Below, one piece after another: positions 20,683 to 33,600 of a stretch of DNA of 64,000 bases. Every line of letters begins with the position of its first letter. Within the stretch, counting starts at the first letter, position 1. Below the pieces are notes generated by a model. That model was not told the origin of the DNA. It made no database searches and saw only the letters and a list, made by a program, of their open reading frames with translations. The position numbers were made by a program, and so were the translations under genes. Origin of the DNA: Plumapathes pennacea (taxonomy: Eukaryota; Cnidaria; Anthozoa; Antipatharia; Myriopathidae); assembly GCA_964036295.1 (NCBI GenBank), contig OZ038464.1, positions 8,170,001 to 8,234,000 on the forward strand, read 5' to 3'.

Positions 20683-22281
20683 TCTTTTAGGATATACGAA
20701 AATTGTAAGACATGGTCAAATGTTATTTATACCTTCGTCGGAAGAAATAAGTTGAGTTGCACACGAGAGTTTCACAATTCGACCATCCTGTGGCTTGCGA
20801 TTGAATCACCGCAATACCTATGTCTCCACAAAGCCGTATATTTCTTCCAAATAAGTATCTGGAACATAAGTAAAGTGTCGGTTGCATATTGAGTATATTT
20901 TCATCTACGCAGAAACTGAAATACGGCAATCGCGAGTCGAGTTTCATTTTTTCTGCGGAATTCTTGCTGTCGTGCTGCCCTTATTATCCCAGATATTGGC
21001 TACTTTCAGTAAAAAGTAGGTGTCTTTGCCTTTGATAGACCTCAGTGTGATCATTCAGAGCCACTCGTGCGACACAGAGCGCTTATAGTAATTATTCAAA
21101 ATGGCGCAGATTTGGAACATCGCCCACCAACGAAAAAATCTCGATTCTTCGCGCTGGCCGAAAGCACGTGACACGTATCCCATCGACCCCATAGAACCCA
21201 CACCAGTTGAGATTAGGGTTGCGTTCTCCTTCGTCGAACGCAACAAACATCTTGAGAATGGTATAATTCTTTTTCTTTGTTACTAAAAGTCATCTTCTTT
21301 GGATTTTTCAATTATTTTTCATAAATCTCTTTCATCTCATGATCAATCATAGAATTAAACTTTTCTACAACATTTGTTGATTCACTTTCTTTTGTGTAAA
21401 CTACTTGTTTTGGTTTCATGAGATTTTCATCAAAACAAACAATTGTCCATGAAAATCCACATGGAATATGTTCTTGAATGTGTGTAGTAAAAGATTTCTT
21501 ATCTGATTTTGACTTTGATTTTGATTTTGGTGTATCATCTTCATTTTCTTGTTTTTTCATTCCAAGTTTTAACAATCTTTGCTTTGTTTCTTCACTTATC
21601 TTAGACTCATTGTCTACAATCACTTTGTTGAAAGACTCAAAATTTGCGTAGATCACAAAAGGAAGTTTAAACTCCTTATAATAATTCTTAAACTTACAAA
21701 CTTTTTCATGAGTTGGCATTATAGCTATTGAGCCTTCGTTTGAAAAACATATATTCTTATGTTATTCGAAATATTTGTCAAAAAAATGGTTAAAACAACT
21801 CCTACAAACATTCACCTTATTTGGATGTTTTGTATATTGACCCTTCAATAATCTCGACAATGAATTTATAACACAATAATGTCCTTCGTAAAGTAATAAA
21901 TCTATTACTTAATAACCAAATTCTTCTTTCACTGGTCTCAATGGAAAAAGTCCTCCTTTCTCTCGTTGACAATCATCATATCCAACTACACAAATCTTGT
22001 GTCCTGGATTATTTTTCTCAAGAATTGATAGTAACACGAGAATAGCACGACTTTAAAATAGCATACGCGTACTGTACGTTAACTGACATAATTTTTCAAA
22101 ATTCAATGGTTCCTGAAAACCATAGTTTTTGGGGATAATAGTAAAAATAATAATGTTTTTATTTTTATATTATTGCTTAGAGTTTACATTTGTTGGGAAC
22201 CAAATATTACCAGTCAGTATACAATGTCTGTCCAAAAATATGTCAACCAAAACACCATTAAATCTTAATTGTTTTAAACAG

Positions 22282-22551
22282 GTTTATACTCAAGGGGAAA
22301 GTCCCACATACAGAGATTGGCAGTGCCAATTCAGCTGTTGTTCAACTTTTGGGACACTGCTGCAGATAGTACTCCTGATGCTCATCTTGCTGAAAAACAC
22401 CCACATGATGATACTGAAGCTGAATGCCCTGCTGAAGGACACTCGCTTGATGGTCATCAAGAAGAAGCATCTGAAGCCAAACCTGTGGATGTGGGCCCAC
22501 AAGCTGTTGAAGTCGCATGTTCTCTTGTCAAATCATGCTTGAAACAGTTAG
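22282..22551 (+). other. Exon-like cassette, U3 copy (270 nt)
   Basis: Open in the conserved frame with intact acceptor and donor. Private differences include Ala to Pro in DSTPDAHL and CLKQL at the end. Confidence 0.5.
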
Positions 22552-22692
22552 GTAAGTTTCAAAATTTCAAATATGACCAATACAAAATAACAATATTACT
22601 GCCTCTCCTTTTCCCTGTGTACACTAAGCCACTGCATTTCTCTTTCCCAGTATTATGCCACAAACACTTGTTGAGCCACATACATTATTTAC

Positions 22693-22724
22693 TACGGTCC
22701 TGTTGGTACCCTAACAGGACCGTA
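22693..22724. repeat. 12-bp inverted repeat, U3
   Basis: Perfect stem, same sequence as U2, ahead of the integrase. Confidence 0.7.
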
Positions 22725-22811
22725 ACCCTGTTGGTTTTCTAGTTGGATTAAGTATTTCTGCAATTGACATATTTATTTTAAAACGTAGTACCAAATCCTT
22801 AAATTAAAAAG

Positions 22812-23768
22812 ATGGAAAAGATTTATTACTCGTCAAAAGGATATTGGAAAGGACAATCAGCAATTAAAAGACTTTCTTCAGAAGCAAAAGTTAGTGTTGA
22901 AGAAGCTAAAAAGTGGCCAAATTTATTTCCCCCCACCAAAAAATGTTCCAAGACCACACTGGATTATTTCAGAACCAAACAAAATTCATCAAGCTGATCT
23001 CTTATTCCTTCCACACGATAAAGTTGGAAGAAAAACTCATAAATATGCTTTGGTTGTTATCGATATTGCTTCAAGATATGTTGACGCAGAATCTCTCACA
23101 AGTAAGTCAAGTGATGAAGTATCAAACGCTTTCAAAAACATTTATTCAACAAAAATTGAAATGGGTGAAAACTTTGATTGTAGATCCAGGAAGAGAATTT
23201 ATAGGATCTGTAACAACTTTAATGAACGAAAAGAAGGTTGATATGAAACGATCAGAAGCCGGTAATCATAGAGCACAGGCTTTTGTTGAGAGAGCAAACA
23301 AAACATTGGGAGAGAAAATATTTAATCAACAATATGCTGACGAAATGTTAACTAAAGGCAGATCAACAAAGTGGGTAAATAGATTACCAAATAATTGTGT
23401 AAACTATCAACAACCACGTCACTCGATTAACTGGTAAAAAAGCAATTCATGCTTATCGAGATAAAAATGCTGAACAAAAATTCAAAAGTTATTCTCGACC
23501 TGTAGGATTTAATGAAAAGAGACTTGATGCTGGTGAAAAAGTGAGATATTTACTTTCTCCTGGTGAGGAAGAAGGAGGACGTGTGAGGAGAGCTACAGAT
23601 CCTATATGGAGTACAAAAGTTTTTGAGTTAAAGAAAACTGTATTCTCCAAAGATCAACCAGTTTTGTACTATTTAGACGATGGACCAAAAAGAGGATTCG
23701 TCAGAGAAGAATTACAAATTATTTCAGAAGATACAGAATTACCGCCAAAATTCGTATTGAAACAATGA
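22812..23768 (+). pseudogene. Polinton-type integrase, U3, frameshifted
   Basis: The ATG segment 22812-22997 extends further than in other units (ending PTKKCSKTTLDYFRTKQNSSS) because the TAA after PTK is AAA here. The HQADLLFLPHDKVGRK segment and the second Asp/Glu segment are in separate frames. The shared PNNC break remains, and the C-terminal part is open from 23541. Confidence 0.88.
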
Positions 23769-23794
23769 TTTCATATCACTTTTGATAATAGATT

Positions 23795-26791
23795 CTAAGC
23801 AGCCGCACTCGTAATTTTATAATGACCGAGAGTTAAAGTGTCTGCCCCATTTGGTAATATGCATCTTTTATCGTCATCAGCAGAAAGTGCAATTTTATTA
23901 GCTCTTTGAGAAAATAGATTATGACCATAAGAAAGTATTCTTCCCATCTCTCTCATTTGCTGTTTTTTTCGAAAATAGAACTTCTCTCATATGATCCATT
24001 CCAATCGTTTTCTTGACTACTTCCTTATTAATACCTATACATTTGATATCGTCTTTTAATTCCAAAGATATTCCATACAACTTTGCCCTTAAACCAACAA
24101 ACTCAAAAATCTCAACACCATTTGTTTCTTCTTTGAACATTCCAAGTACTTGTTTATTCAAACCAGATGAAATACCAGTTGGATGATCTTTTGAAATCTC
24201 ACTAGTTGTCGAAATGTGTTTTCACATCAGGAGTAATATCTTTATAAAACTCCTCTGTTTCAATTTCATAAGTCAAAGAATCTGTGTCGGTGAATAGAAG
24301 CCTTGCTTTGTCACCGTATTTTGTCTTTATATAACCGTAGTGAAAATCATACATAATCAATTTACTAAGATCTAGAATGGCCATCCCAATTTAAATTGTA
24401 AGGTAAGGTAAGTCTTAGTTTTACCCATGTGAACGGCAATTTTCACTAAAAACGGTTCTCCCTCGATTTCTAGACTTTTTGACCAACTTAGAAAATTGAG
24501 ATTCATGAGTCGTAAGTCTAATATCCACTCGATTTCGAATATTTTCCATCGTTCTTCCAAAAAGAGAATTGTTCATGAGTTTGTAAAAGTTTTTCTCGAA
24601 CTTCGTCTTCCCATTCATTCTCATGTTTATATTAAATGAAATGTAATCCTTCATAACATCTTTTTCATCAAAGGTGATCATTCTCTGTACTTTTTTAATC
24701 TTCAAACCCATCTTCTGGTAATATTTCAATAACTCATGATGAAGCACGTATTTCTCTTTGTCATAAAAAGTAGAAACTAACTTTTCAACTTTGTTTATTT
24801 TTGTTCTCTCTGGTGCTAATGGATAATCGTTATGAAAATTGTGTAGCTCTTTTGGATATTCCAAATCAAATTGATGGAGGAATTTTCTTCAAAAATCTAC
24901 TCTTTCAAATCTCATTGTTCACCTCATCTACAATATCTTGTGATACCCACTCAAAGTTTGAATACGGCATCTTTTTTGACATAGCTAATCCATAAAGATG
25001 TTTTGCATCCAAATATTTAATAAACGTACTTTTTAAATTTTTGTTGTAAATCTTCATGTATTTGTTAATCGCCTTCTAATATCTCCCAGTAATCATTGAT
25101 ACTCCGCCTCTTATTCCTCTCTCAAACATCATAAACATATCATAATCTGTTAGTAATTCTGGTTCAGCTCCACTCTTCTTAAAAAATGCATCCCAAGTCA
25201 AACCAGGCGATGTGTAATAGTGAGTAGGATCACGTCCATAAGATTTCATACAAACACTTCTGAATTTTTCAAAAACATCTGCAAGAAGTAAAACATCCGT
25301 TCGTAAATAAAGATCATGATATTCTTTGAAAGTTTTCATATTGAAAATTTTCCACATTTTTTGTGCATGTTCATAATCACTATTTGAGATATCCTTTTCA
25401 CCCAAAATCGAATAAAACATTTCAATTGGAGGTAACTCTTTTTCTTTGAATCTTTCAAAAGAGTTAAAATAATCATAAGGAAATACACATTTCCTTTTTA
25501 AAAGATTCAACTCATATCCTTTGAAAAATTGAGACGTTATCTTAAATCTTTATCTTCAAGTGTCTGAACCATTCTATCAAGACTACTTAACAAAAACTTA
25601 TAACTATCAATAAATCTTGCTTGCATATTTATTGATGTCATTTTCTCTGAACCATCTTCATTAATTATTGTTTTTCCATTCTTATTCTTTTTCAAGTGTC
25701 TCATCAACTTTTACGTATTTAGTGAAAGAAATATATTTCTCTTCAGTGGAATACAATTGACTCTCTCTCGATCTTTTGCTAATTCTTTTATAAACAAATG
25801 TGCATCATAATTTTGAAGATTATGAAAAATGATGGGAATCGTTCTTTGTGTTCTGACTTTTCAAATTACATTTAGAATGTGCTGCTCCTCCAAACTTTCC
25901 TGTAAAATGACAATGATATCTGACTTTTCGTAAGTTCATCTTGTTAGAATTAAACTCTCCCTCTGAACCTTTACAAATGTAACAAACATCTTGAGAATGG
26001 TATAATTCTTTTTCTTTCTTACTAAAAGTCATCTTCTTTGGATTTTTCAAATATTTTTCATAAATCTCTTTCATCTCATGATCAATCATAGAATTAAACT
26101 TTTCTACAACATTTGTTGATTCACTTTCTTTTGTGTAAACTACTTGTTTTGGTTTCATGAGATTTTCATCAAAACAAACAATTGTCCATGAAAATCCACA
26201 TGGAATATGTTCTTGAATGTTTGTAGTAAAAGATTTCTTATCTGATTTTGACTTTGATTTTGATTTTGGTGTATCATCTTCATTTTCTTGTTTTTTTCAT
26301 TCCAAGTTTTAACAATCTTTGCTTTGTTTCTTCACTTATCTTAGACTCATCGTCTACAATCACTTTGTTGAAAGACTCAAAATTTGCGTAGATCACAAAA
26401 GGAAGTTTAAACTCCTTATAATAATTCTTAAACTTACAAACTTTTTCATGAGTTGGCATTATAGCTATTGAGCCTTCGTTTGAAAAACATATATTCTTAT
26501 GTTATTCGAAATATTTGTCAAAAAAATGGTTAAAACAACTCCTACAAACATTCACCTTATTTGGATGTTTTGTATATTGACCCTTCAATAATCTCGACAA
26601 TGAATTTATAACACAATAATGTCCTTCGTAAATAATAAATCTATTACTTAATAACCAAATTCTTCTTTCACTGGTCTCAATGGAAAAAATCCTCCTTTCT
26701 CTCGTTGACAATCATCATATCCAACTACACAAATCTTGTGTCCTGGATTATTTTTCTCAAGATTTGATGGTAACACGAGAATAGCACGACT
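23795..26791 (-). pseudogene. Polinton-type DNA polymerase B, U3, all motifs recognisable
   Basis: Reading from the 5' (right) end: VVGYDD / FFPLRP segment (~26700); CRSC zinc-like pair (26535-26546); exonuclease I as YANFESF (26376-26390), with Asn replacing the catalytic Asp; CYIC then YHCHFTGK...HSKCN, an endonuclease-VII-like Cys/His segment (25870-25990), its usual DHCH altered to YHCH; exonuclease II FHNLQNYDAH (~25800-25830); exonuclease III around YHDLYLRTDVLLLADVFEKF (~25320); motif A YLDAKHLYG (~25000); motif B NNSLFGR (~24560); motif C DTDS (24277-24288); C-terminal FVGLRAKLYG. At least five frame breaks separate the blocks, including a seven-T run near 26294. A protein-primed replicative polymerase by family, dead here. 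Confidence 0.9.
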
Positions 26792-27020
26792 TTAAAATAG
26801 CATACGCGTACTGTACGTTAACTGACGTAATTTTTCAAAACTCACTGGTTCCTGAAAACCATAGTTTTTGGGAATGATAGTAAAAGTAATAATGTTTTTA
26901 TTTTTATATTATTGCTTAGAGTTTATATTTGTTGGGAACCAAATATTACCAGTCAGTATACAATGTCTGTCCAAAAATATGTCAACCAAAACACCATTAA
27001 ATCTTAATTGTTTTAAACAG

Positions 27021-27290
27021 GTTTATACTCAAGGGGAAAGTCCCACATACTGAGATTGGCAGTGCCAATTCAGCTGTTGTTCAACTTTTGGGACACTGCT
27101 GCAGATAGTACTGCTGATGCTCATCTTGCTGAAAAACACCCACATGATGATACTGAAGCTGAATGCCCTGCTGAAGGACACTCGCTTGATGGTCATCAAG
27201 AAGAAGCATATGAAGCCAAACCTGTGGATGTGGGCCCACAAGCTGTTGAAGTCGCATGTTCTCTTGTCAAATCATGCTTGGAACAGTTAG
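27021..27290 (+). other. Exon-like cassette, U4 copy (270 nt)
   Basis: Open in the conserved frame. One private change (Ser to Tyr, QEEAYEAK). Splice signals intact. Confidence 0.5.
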
Positions 27291-27403
27291 GTAAGTTTCA
27301 AAATTTCAAATATGACCAATAACAAAATAACAATATTACTGCCTCTCCTTTTCTCTGTGTACACTAAGCCACAAACCCTTGTTGAGCCGCATACATTATT
27401 TAC

Positions 27404-27435
27404 TACGGTCCTGTTGGTACCCTAACAGGACCGTA
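27404..27435. repeat. 12-bp inverted repeat, U4
   Basis: Perfect stem. The ~28 bp upstream present in U1-U3 (TGCATTTCTCTTTCCCAGTA) are missing, as in U5-U7 and U10. Confidence 0.7.
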
Positions 27436-27522
27436 ACCCTGTTGGTTTTCTAGTTGGATTAAGTATTTCTGCAATTGACATATTTATTTTAAAACATAGT
27501 ACCAAATCTTTAAATTAAAAAG

Positions 27523-28480
27523 ATGGAAAAGATTTATTACTCGTCAAAAGGATATTGGAAAGGACAATCAGCAATTAAAAGACTTTCTTCAGAAGCAAAA
27601 GTTAGTGTTGAAGAAGCTAAAAAGTGGCCAAATTTATTTTCCCCCACCAAATAATGTTCCAAGACCACACTGGATTATTTCAGAACCAAACAAAATTCAT
27701 CAAGCTGATCTCTTATTCCTTCCACACGATAAAGTTGGAAGAAAAACTCAAAAATATGCTTTGGTTGTTATCGATATTGCTTCAAGATATGTTGACGCAG
27801 AATCTCTCACAAGTAAGTCAAGTGATGAGTATCAAACGCTTTCAAAAAAATTTATTCAACAAAAATTAAAATGGGTGAAAACTTTGATTGTAGATCCAGG
27901 AAGAGAATTTATAGGATCTGTAACAACTTTAATGAACGAAAAGAAGGTTGATATGAAACGATCAGAAGCCGGTAATCATAGAGCACAGGCTTTTGTTGAG
28001 AGAGCAAACAAAACATTGGGAGAAAAAATTTTTAATCAACAATATGCTGACGAAATGTTAACTAAAGGCAGATCAACAAAGTGGGTAAATAGATTACCAA
28101 ATAATTGTGTAAACTATCAACAACCACGTCACTCGATTAACTGGTAAAAAAGCAATTAATGCTTATCGAGATAAAAATGCTGAACAAAAATTCAAAAGTT
28201 ATTCTCGACCTGTAGGATTTAATGAAAAGAGACTTGATGCTGGTGAAAAAGTGAGATATTTACTTTCTCCTGGCGAGGAAGAAGGGGAGGACGTGTGAGG
28301 AGAGCTACAGATCCTATATGGAGTACAAAAGTTTTTGAGTTAAAGAAAACTGTATTCTCCAAAGATCAACCAGTTTTGTACTATTTAGACGATGGACCAA
28401 AAAGAGGATTCGTCAGAGAAGAATTACAAATTATTTCAGAAGATACAGAATTACCGCCAAAATTCGTATTGAAACAATGA
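27523..28480 (+). pseudogene. Polinton-type integrase, U4, frameshifted
   Basis: The GAAG to GAG one-base loss at the SKSSDE site puts all three catalytic residues into one frame (27605-28147, 180 codons). The break after EEAKKW and the shared PNNC break remain. A private two-base insertion (GAAGGGGAGG near 28285) adds another frameshift in the C-terminal domain, so the last open part starts at 28295. Confidence 0.88.
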
Positions 28481-29346
28481 TTTCATATCACTTTTGATAA
28501 TAGATTCTAAGCAGCCGCACTCGTAATTTTATAATGACCGAGAGTTAAAGTGTCTGCCCCATTTGGTAATATGCATCTTTTATCGTCATCAGCAGTAAGT
28601 GCAATTTTATTAACTCTTTGAGAAAATAGATTATGACCATAAGAAAGTATTCTTCCCATCTCTCTCATTTGCTGTTTTTTTCGAAAATAGAACTTCTCTC
28701 ATATGATCCATTCCAATCGTTTTCTTGACTACTTCCTTATTAATTCCTTTACATTTGATATCGTCTTTTAATTCCAAAGATATTCCATACAACTTTGCCC
28801 TTAAACCAACAAACTCAAAAATCTCAACACCATTTGTTTCTTCTTTGAACATTCCAAGTACTTGTTTATTCAAACCAGATGAAATACCAGTTGGATGATC
28901 TTTTGAAATCTGACTAGTTGTCGAAGTTTGTTTTCACATTAGGAGTAATATCTTTATAAAACTCCTCTGTTTCAATTTCATAAGTCAAAGAATCTGTGTC
29001 GGTGAATAGAAGCCTTGCTTTGTCACCGTATTTTGTCTTTATATAAACGTAGTGAAAATCATACATAATCAATTTACTAAGATCTAGAATGGCCATCCCA
29101 ATTTAAATTGTAAGGTAAGGTAAGTCTTAGTTTTACCCATGTGAACGGCAATTTTCACTAAAAACGGTTCTCCCTCGATTATTAGACTTTTTGACCAACT
29201 TAGAAAACTGTGATTTATGAGTCGTAAGTCTAATATCCACTCGATTTCGAATATTTTCCATCGTTCTTCCAAAAAGAGAATTGTTCATGAGTTTGTAAAA
29301 GTTTTTTCTCGAACTTCGTCTTCCCATTCATTCTCATCTTTATTAA

Positions 29347-30300
29347 TTGTCAGAGAAAACCGGGCAGGCGCGAAAGATGGGGGTCGGCCGAATCACGTCA
29401 AACTTTCACCGTTTGTTGCCTATGGAAAACGATTAAGAATGATGGTTTGGAAAGAATCTTCCAGCATTTAGTTTTAAAGTTCGACCACCCCCCTTCTTTT
29501 TGGCTCCCGGAGACCACAAAACTCCTAAAATATGCGCTATGTTTTGAAGGCTAAAAAAATTATTTCGCTTTATTTCAAGTAACTCTTATCGCTTCAGTGT
29601 ATTATTCAACTCTTATATAAGCACGTTTCAGGGTATTTTCGATCATACACACAAAACTTGATTTTCCTACTGGTTGTTGAAATTAGGTAGTCAGTACAAA
29701 ATTCTCGTAAGTCAATTTTATGCCTTTTTCAAAATGACTTTTCTCAAAAGTGCGGCACTTTATTTCAACATTTTACTCATATCCTGAAAGCAGATGGATT
29801 CTTCTTTGAAAATCAGGAAATCGTTCCGTGGGCAATTAAAACGCCTTTGCGTGACCGCCTCTCAAAATTTCCCACCCACGCGGAGTTTCGTGCGCCACAC
29901 TTGGCTCATATTTCAGGAGGAAGAGTCAAAATCTCCGAATTTCATCCGATGATCACTGAGAAATAACGTTTCAAATGGGATTTGCTCTCCAGTCACCCCA
30001 TTTTACCGCTGTGGTGAGCGGGGGAAGAATGTTAAAAAGCAGTAACGTTCAATGTTGACAAAGTACCCGAATAATTGAATCTTATACGATGCGGTCTGGA
30101 GTCTAACTTTTAAAACAATTTTATGTAACGCATTTATTTTCCACAAGAGAACAATTTGTGGTTTAGAACACGGCAACTGAATCTTCGAACTGAACATTCG
30201 GCAAAGCAGGCTCGGATATTAAGCTTAATGTTACACCTTGCTCACGGGTTTTCCCCGCGACCGCACCAACATACCCTGTTGACGTATCCAGTCGCACCCT
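29347..30300 (+). repeat. Left terminal inverted repeat, transposon 1
   Basis: Matches the right arm in reverse complement through GCACCCTGTTGAC near 30300 with scattered substitutions. The ORF at 30003-30197 is part of the repeat, mirrored at 34159-34365, and is not a gene. Confidence 0.85.
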
Positions 30301-30619
30301 GTTGACAGATTATCCGATGAACCGGCCGAAATACAAAGCGGCGCGCGGTGATCATTTAGTCCCACTTCATTCTCTCCATCTGAAGAGCACTGAAATGAAC
30401 TTTTCACGCTATCAACTTTAAAATAGTTTGGAATCATGTCAAAGCTTTCTCGATTTGACAATGGTTTTCGTTTGTTCCCAAGCTCTAATCACCCGCTCGC
30501 TTGTGACAGATTTCAGTCATGCGCCTTTATGTAAATACAGTATGTGTAAACTAAGCTACAGAGTATATTGAGACGCCCTGGAGAAAAAAAACCTTCCGAA
30601 ACTGACGCTAATGCGACCA

Positions 30620-33600
30620 TCAAAATTCCTGACGGCATTGACAGTTCTCCAAAAACGTCGCTATTGGTGCAATAAATGTTTTCTTTCTTGACAAGGTACC
30701 TTGGAAGTTTAATTTAAACTCTTCACAGATCTTCTGAAGTTCAACTAGTTTCAAAGTAGAAAATTTGTTCCCACGGTAGAGGCTGCAAAGGTTGTGGGAT
30801 CCAACTTGGATGGGATGATTAGATGTCACCTGTCGAACTACAGCATCCCTCATCCCCGCCAGGGCAACTTCGGCTTCGACCGCCGCTATGTCGTCTTCGT
30901 TAAAATCTTCTTCGTTGATGCTCTGCTTCTGTGCAGCCGAAAGTCGGGAGAATAGCTGGGTGATCTGCTGCTCGGTTCTCCATTCCTCAGGCTCAAACAG
31001 AAGCTTGCCAGTAGCATCTCGGGAGAACTTCATCTCTCTGCTCACGTGAACCGGGTCAGCCTTCAGTCCTGTCGTCACACCAGTTTCAAACTTCGCTACA
31101 AGAAATGCCTTGGCTTTTTCGCTCATTCTTGAGGGCTTCTTTGCTGTTTTCAGGGCCCATCCGGTTGCTCTTGGGTGGTAACTTCGAGCCAACTCGTCTG
31201 CCGCAGACGATAAGCTTGCCTGATCTCGGCTGAAACTGGAACTGGCTGCAGGTTGTTGATTCGTTTCAGCCGGTGAGACTTCAGTGACTCTGCTGGCCCA
31301 TCGTTTTCTTATCTTGTCATAGAGAGACTCTGACTCCAGCTCTCTTACATGCTTCCCTGTGTCCATACGGACCTCGGCTTCAGCTTGGGTCATAAACGTG
31401 AGTACACATCCGCTCTCCTGGCATGAGAAAATATCATGCCTGGGTCTCACGCTCCCGCCCACACTTCCTCTCTCCTTGGTTCGACTGCCAAAGGGTTGCA
31501 GAACTGTTAAACCGGTATCACCTTGAACAGAAGCCTGTAACCCGTCCCAGGAAAACAGCCGACCAGGCCCAATACCATAGGCTTTCCAAGCACGGATACC
31601 GGCTGTCTCTTGAAAGCAAAAATTGTTCAGTTCACTAATACCAGGGATTTTGTTGTCTCCACCGGTCGCTTTCGAGCTATCGACTTGGACAACTGCAACC
31701 CTACAGCCCTTGGTACCTCCGTGGGATTCCAGTGCTTCCTTCATGTCCTCCGCCGTTAACACATCACCCACTGGCTATCTGCACCATGCTGTTGTAGGGA
31801 TTTCACAACGCCAACCATTGTTTCGAATGCCTCTGTCCCTTCGGCGGTGAGGTCGAGACCCTGGAGAGACTTCTGCATAGAAGCTGAGCACACTTCAAGC
31901 ATTCGAAAAAGCGATCTTTCGCTCTCCGGTACAAAGTCCTGCTGTTTACAGTAGCTCGTGTACTGCTCAATAATTCGTGAAGGTATCACTGTCCTGATAA
32001 CTGCTGGGATGATGATGCGTTCGCCCGAGTCCAATTTCATTGTTTTTGTCCCAAATGCAACATCTTGAATCATGTCAGGACGAGAAATAAAATCCAGAAA
32101 ATGGTCAACTTTGGCCATGTCAATTCTTGTACGGAAAACTGGCTTTTCCAACACTGGCTGTCCTTTGCTTGTTACGACGCCATGTTGACGCGCTTGATCG
32201 ATCCTCCACTTGGAGAGGCCCGGGATCAATTCTTGTAGCTCGGTACGGCTGAAATCATTGGCAAACAGAGACAGTATCTGTCTCTTCGTTTGCCAAGACT
32301 CAGCTTCATTGTGCGCTTTCACTAAAACGTCAATGAGTTCAGAATTTTGGTCGAAGTGTTTGCGCCTTGAGAATTCTTCGGTCTCCGGGTTGTCGGAAAG
32401 AGAACTATGGAGCCGAAGTGACTTCCAAATTTCTTGCTCTTGTCCAGGGCAGATAACTGACAATGCAGCGGTGATGGTTTCCGTTGCCTTTCGCAAATAG
32501 TACCGTTGTTGAGTATGAGAAATGTCATCCCATGCGGTGTTGAGTGTCGACCTTAACGGACTGTATCGACCAGTTGTTATGCTGTCCACTGTCTCATTCA
32601 GCTTTTGTCGTTTGCAATGTTGATCTTCGATTTCATCCACCCAAATGCTGACTTCCTGCTCTGTAGTGCTCTGGGAAGACTGCGATGACGTTGTTTCTAC
32701 TGCCTCCATGATTTGACTCTCAAGTGCTTCCTCAATAGAAGATCCTTCTGGTACCGAATCAGCCGTGGTACTCTGAAACGACGCGTAAAAGAAGTTTTAA
32801 CATTGTGAGAAGGTGGTGCTTCCAAACGTTTAGGGCTCTGGCTCTTCAGCAGTGAAAGGGACAATGAAGCAACGTTCATAACAAGACAGAGGAAAACGAT
32901 TGGTAGCTGTTTTTGTTCCGGAACCGCCCACTTTCGAGCTAAAGAAACAAGTGTATGACTGAATATGAACCTCAAACACTACGTCAAAAGTTTCCCTTGA
33001 CATTGAGAGAAATTCAGAGATCGAGTCCTAACTCCTGAAAAACAAGAGATGCTCTTACCTCCTGGTCCACATCCTTTGTCCCGGTTTCCTCGGCGGAGAC
33101 GCGGGCCCTGTAGTGGTACTTTCGACATTTTGTGCAGATGGCTATTATAAAGTACATAAAGATACATAAGAATATACATCAGTCACAGTCATGAGCATCG
33201 AGACCTGGAAGATCAAATGGCGACTAATGTAGTGTAATTCACTATTATTCACTATTGTCACGTATGTAAGAAAAACTACTGAAAATAGGTCATTGCCATT
33301 TACACTTATGGTCACTATAGGACGGAACGCTTGAATCCGCGCCAAGTGTTAGTAAAGTGCATTAGTCATACAAAGGTGCGCCGGCCCCCTTTTCTATACA
33401 TAACTGCAGACTGAGCAACCTTCTTTGAACCCGGAGTTGCATTCTTGCAACCGAGCGATGCATGGTGATTCTACGTAATGGTTTCAGAAAGACCAAAAAG
33501 TCGTAACACGTAAACCTACCTGATCCGATTGGAACCTTTGCGCCGTGTAATGTGTGGATCTCTTTTGACATTTCGGCGTTGATGCGACGCGATACAGCTC

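Larger units (their letters stand above)
20440..21241. mobile_element. 802-bp insertion within U2 polB
   Basis: Other units read AAATGTAACAAACATC here. The inserted DNA lies between AATGTAAC and AACAAACATC, giving a possible 3-bp AAC duplication. Both ends carry a related word in direct orientation (GAGATTAGTCAGGTGCGTTC and GAGATTAGGGTTGCGTTC). The interior has a tRNA-like hairpin, a CTTT microsatellite and a short open + frame starting MAQIWNIAHQRKN at 21101. Its class is unknown. Confidence 0.6.
19486..22052 (-). pseudogene. Polinton-type DNA polymerase B, U2, core deleted
   Basis: The ORF 19486-19965 fuses the C-terminal domain directly to the segment preceding exonuclease III (ISNSDYEHAQKIW, then FVGLRAKLYG). 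The deletion removes exonuclease III and polymerase motifs A, B and C, so no polymerase active site remains. A second lesion, the 802-bp insertion, splits the CYIC zinc/nuclease-like segment. The N-terminal part 21312-21719 is open (MPTHEKVCKF, YANFESF). Confidence 0.87.
17747..22060. repeat. Array unit U2 (4314 bp with deletion and 802-bp insertion)
   Basis: Older-class unit (GAAG integrase form). It lost about 1.23 kb of polB relative to U3 (junction near 19792) and gained the 802-bp insertion at 20440. Confidence 0.9.
22061..26799. repeat. Array unit U3 (4739 bp, most complete)
   Basis: The only unit without a large insertion or deletion, so it serves as the reference for unit structure. 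The landmark here is the GCATACGCGT variant, shared with U4 and U9. Confidence 0.93.

Noticed and set aside
30003-30197. Minus ORF in the transposon 1 left arm
   Set aside because: Lies within the TIR and is mirrored at 34159-34365; no splice or domain support.
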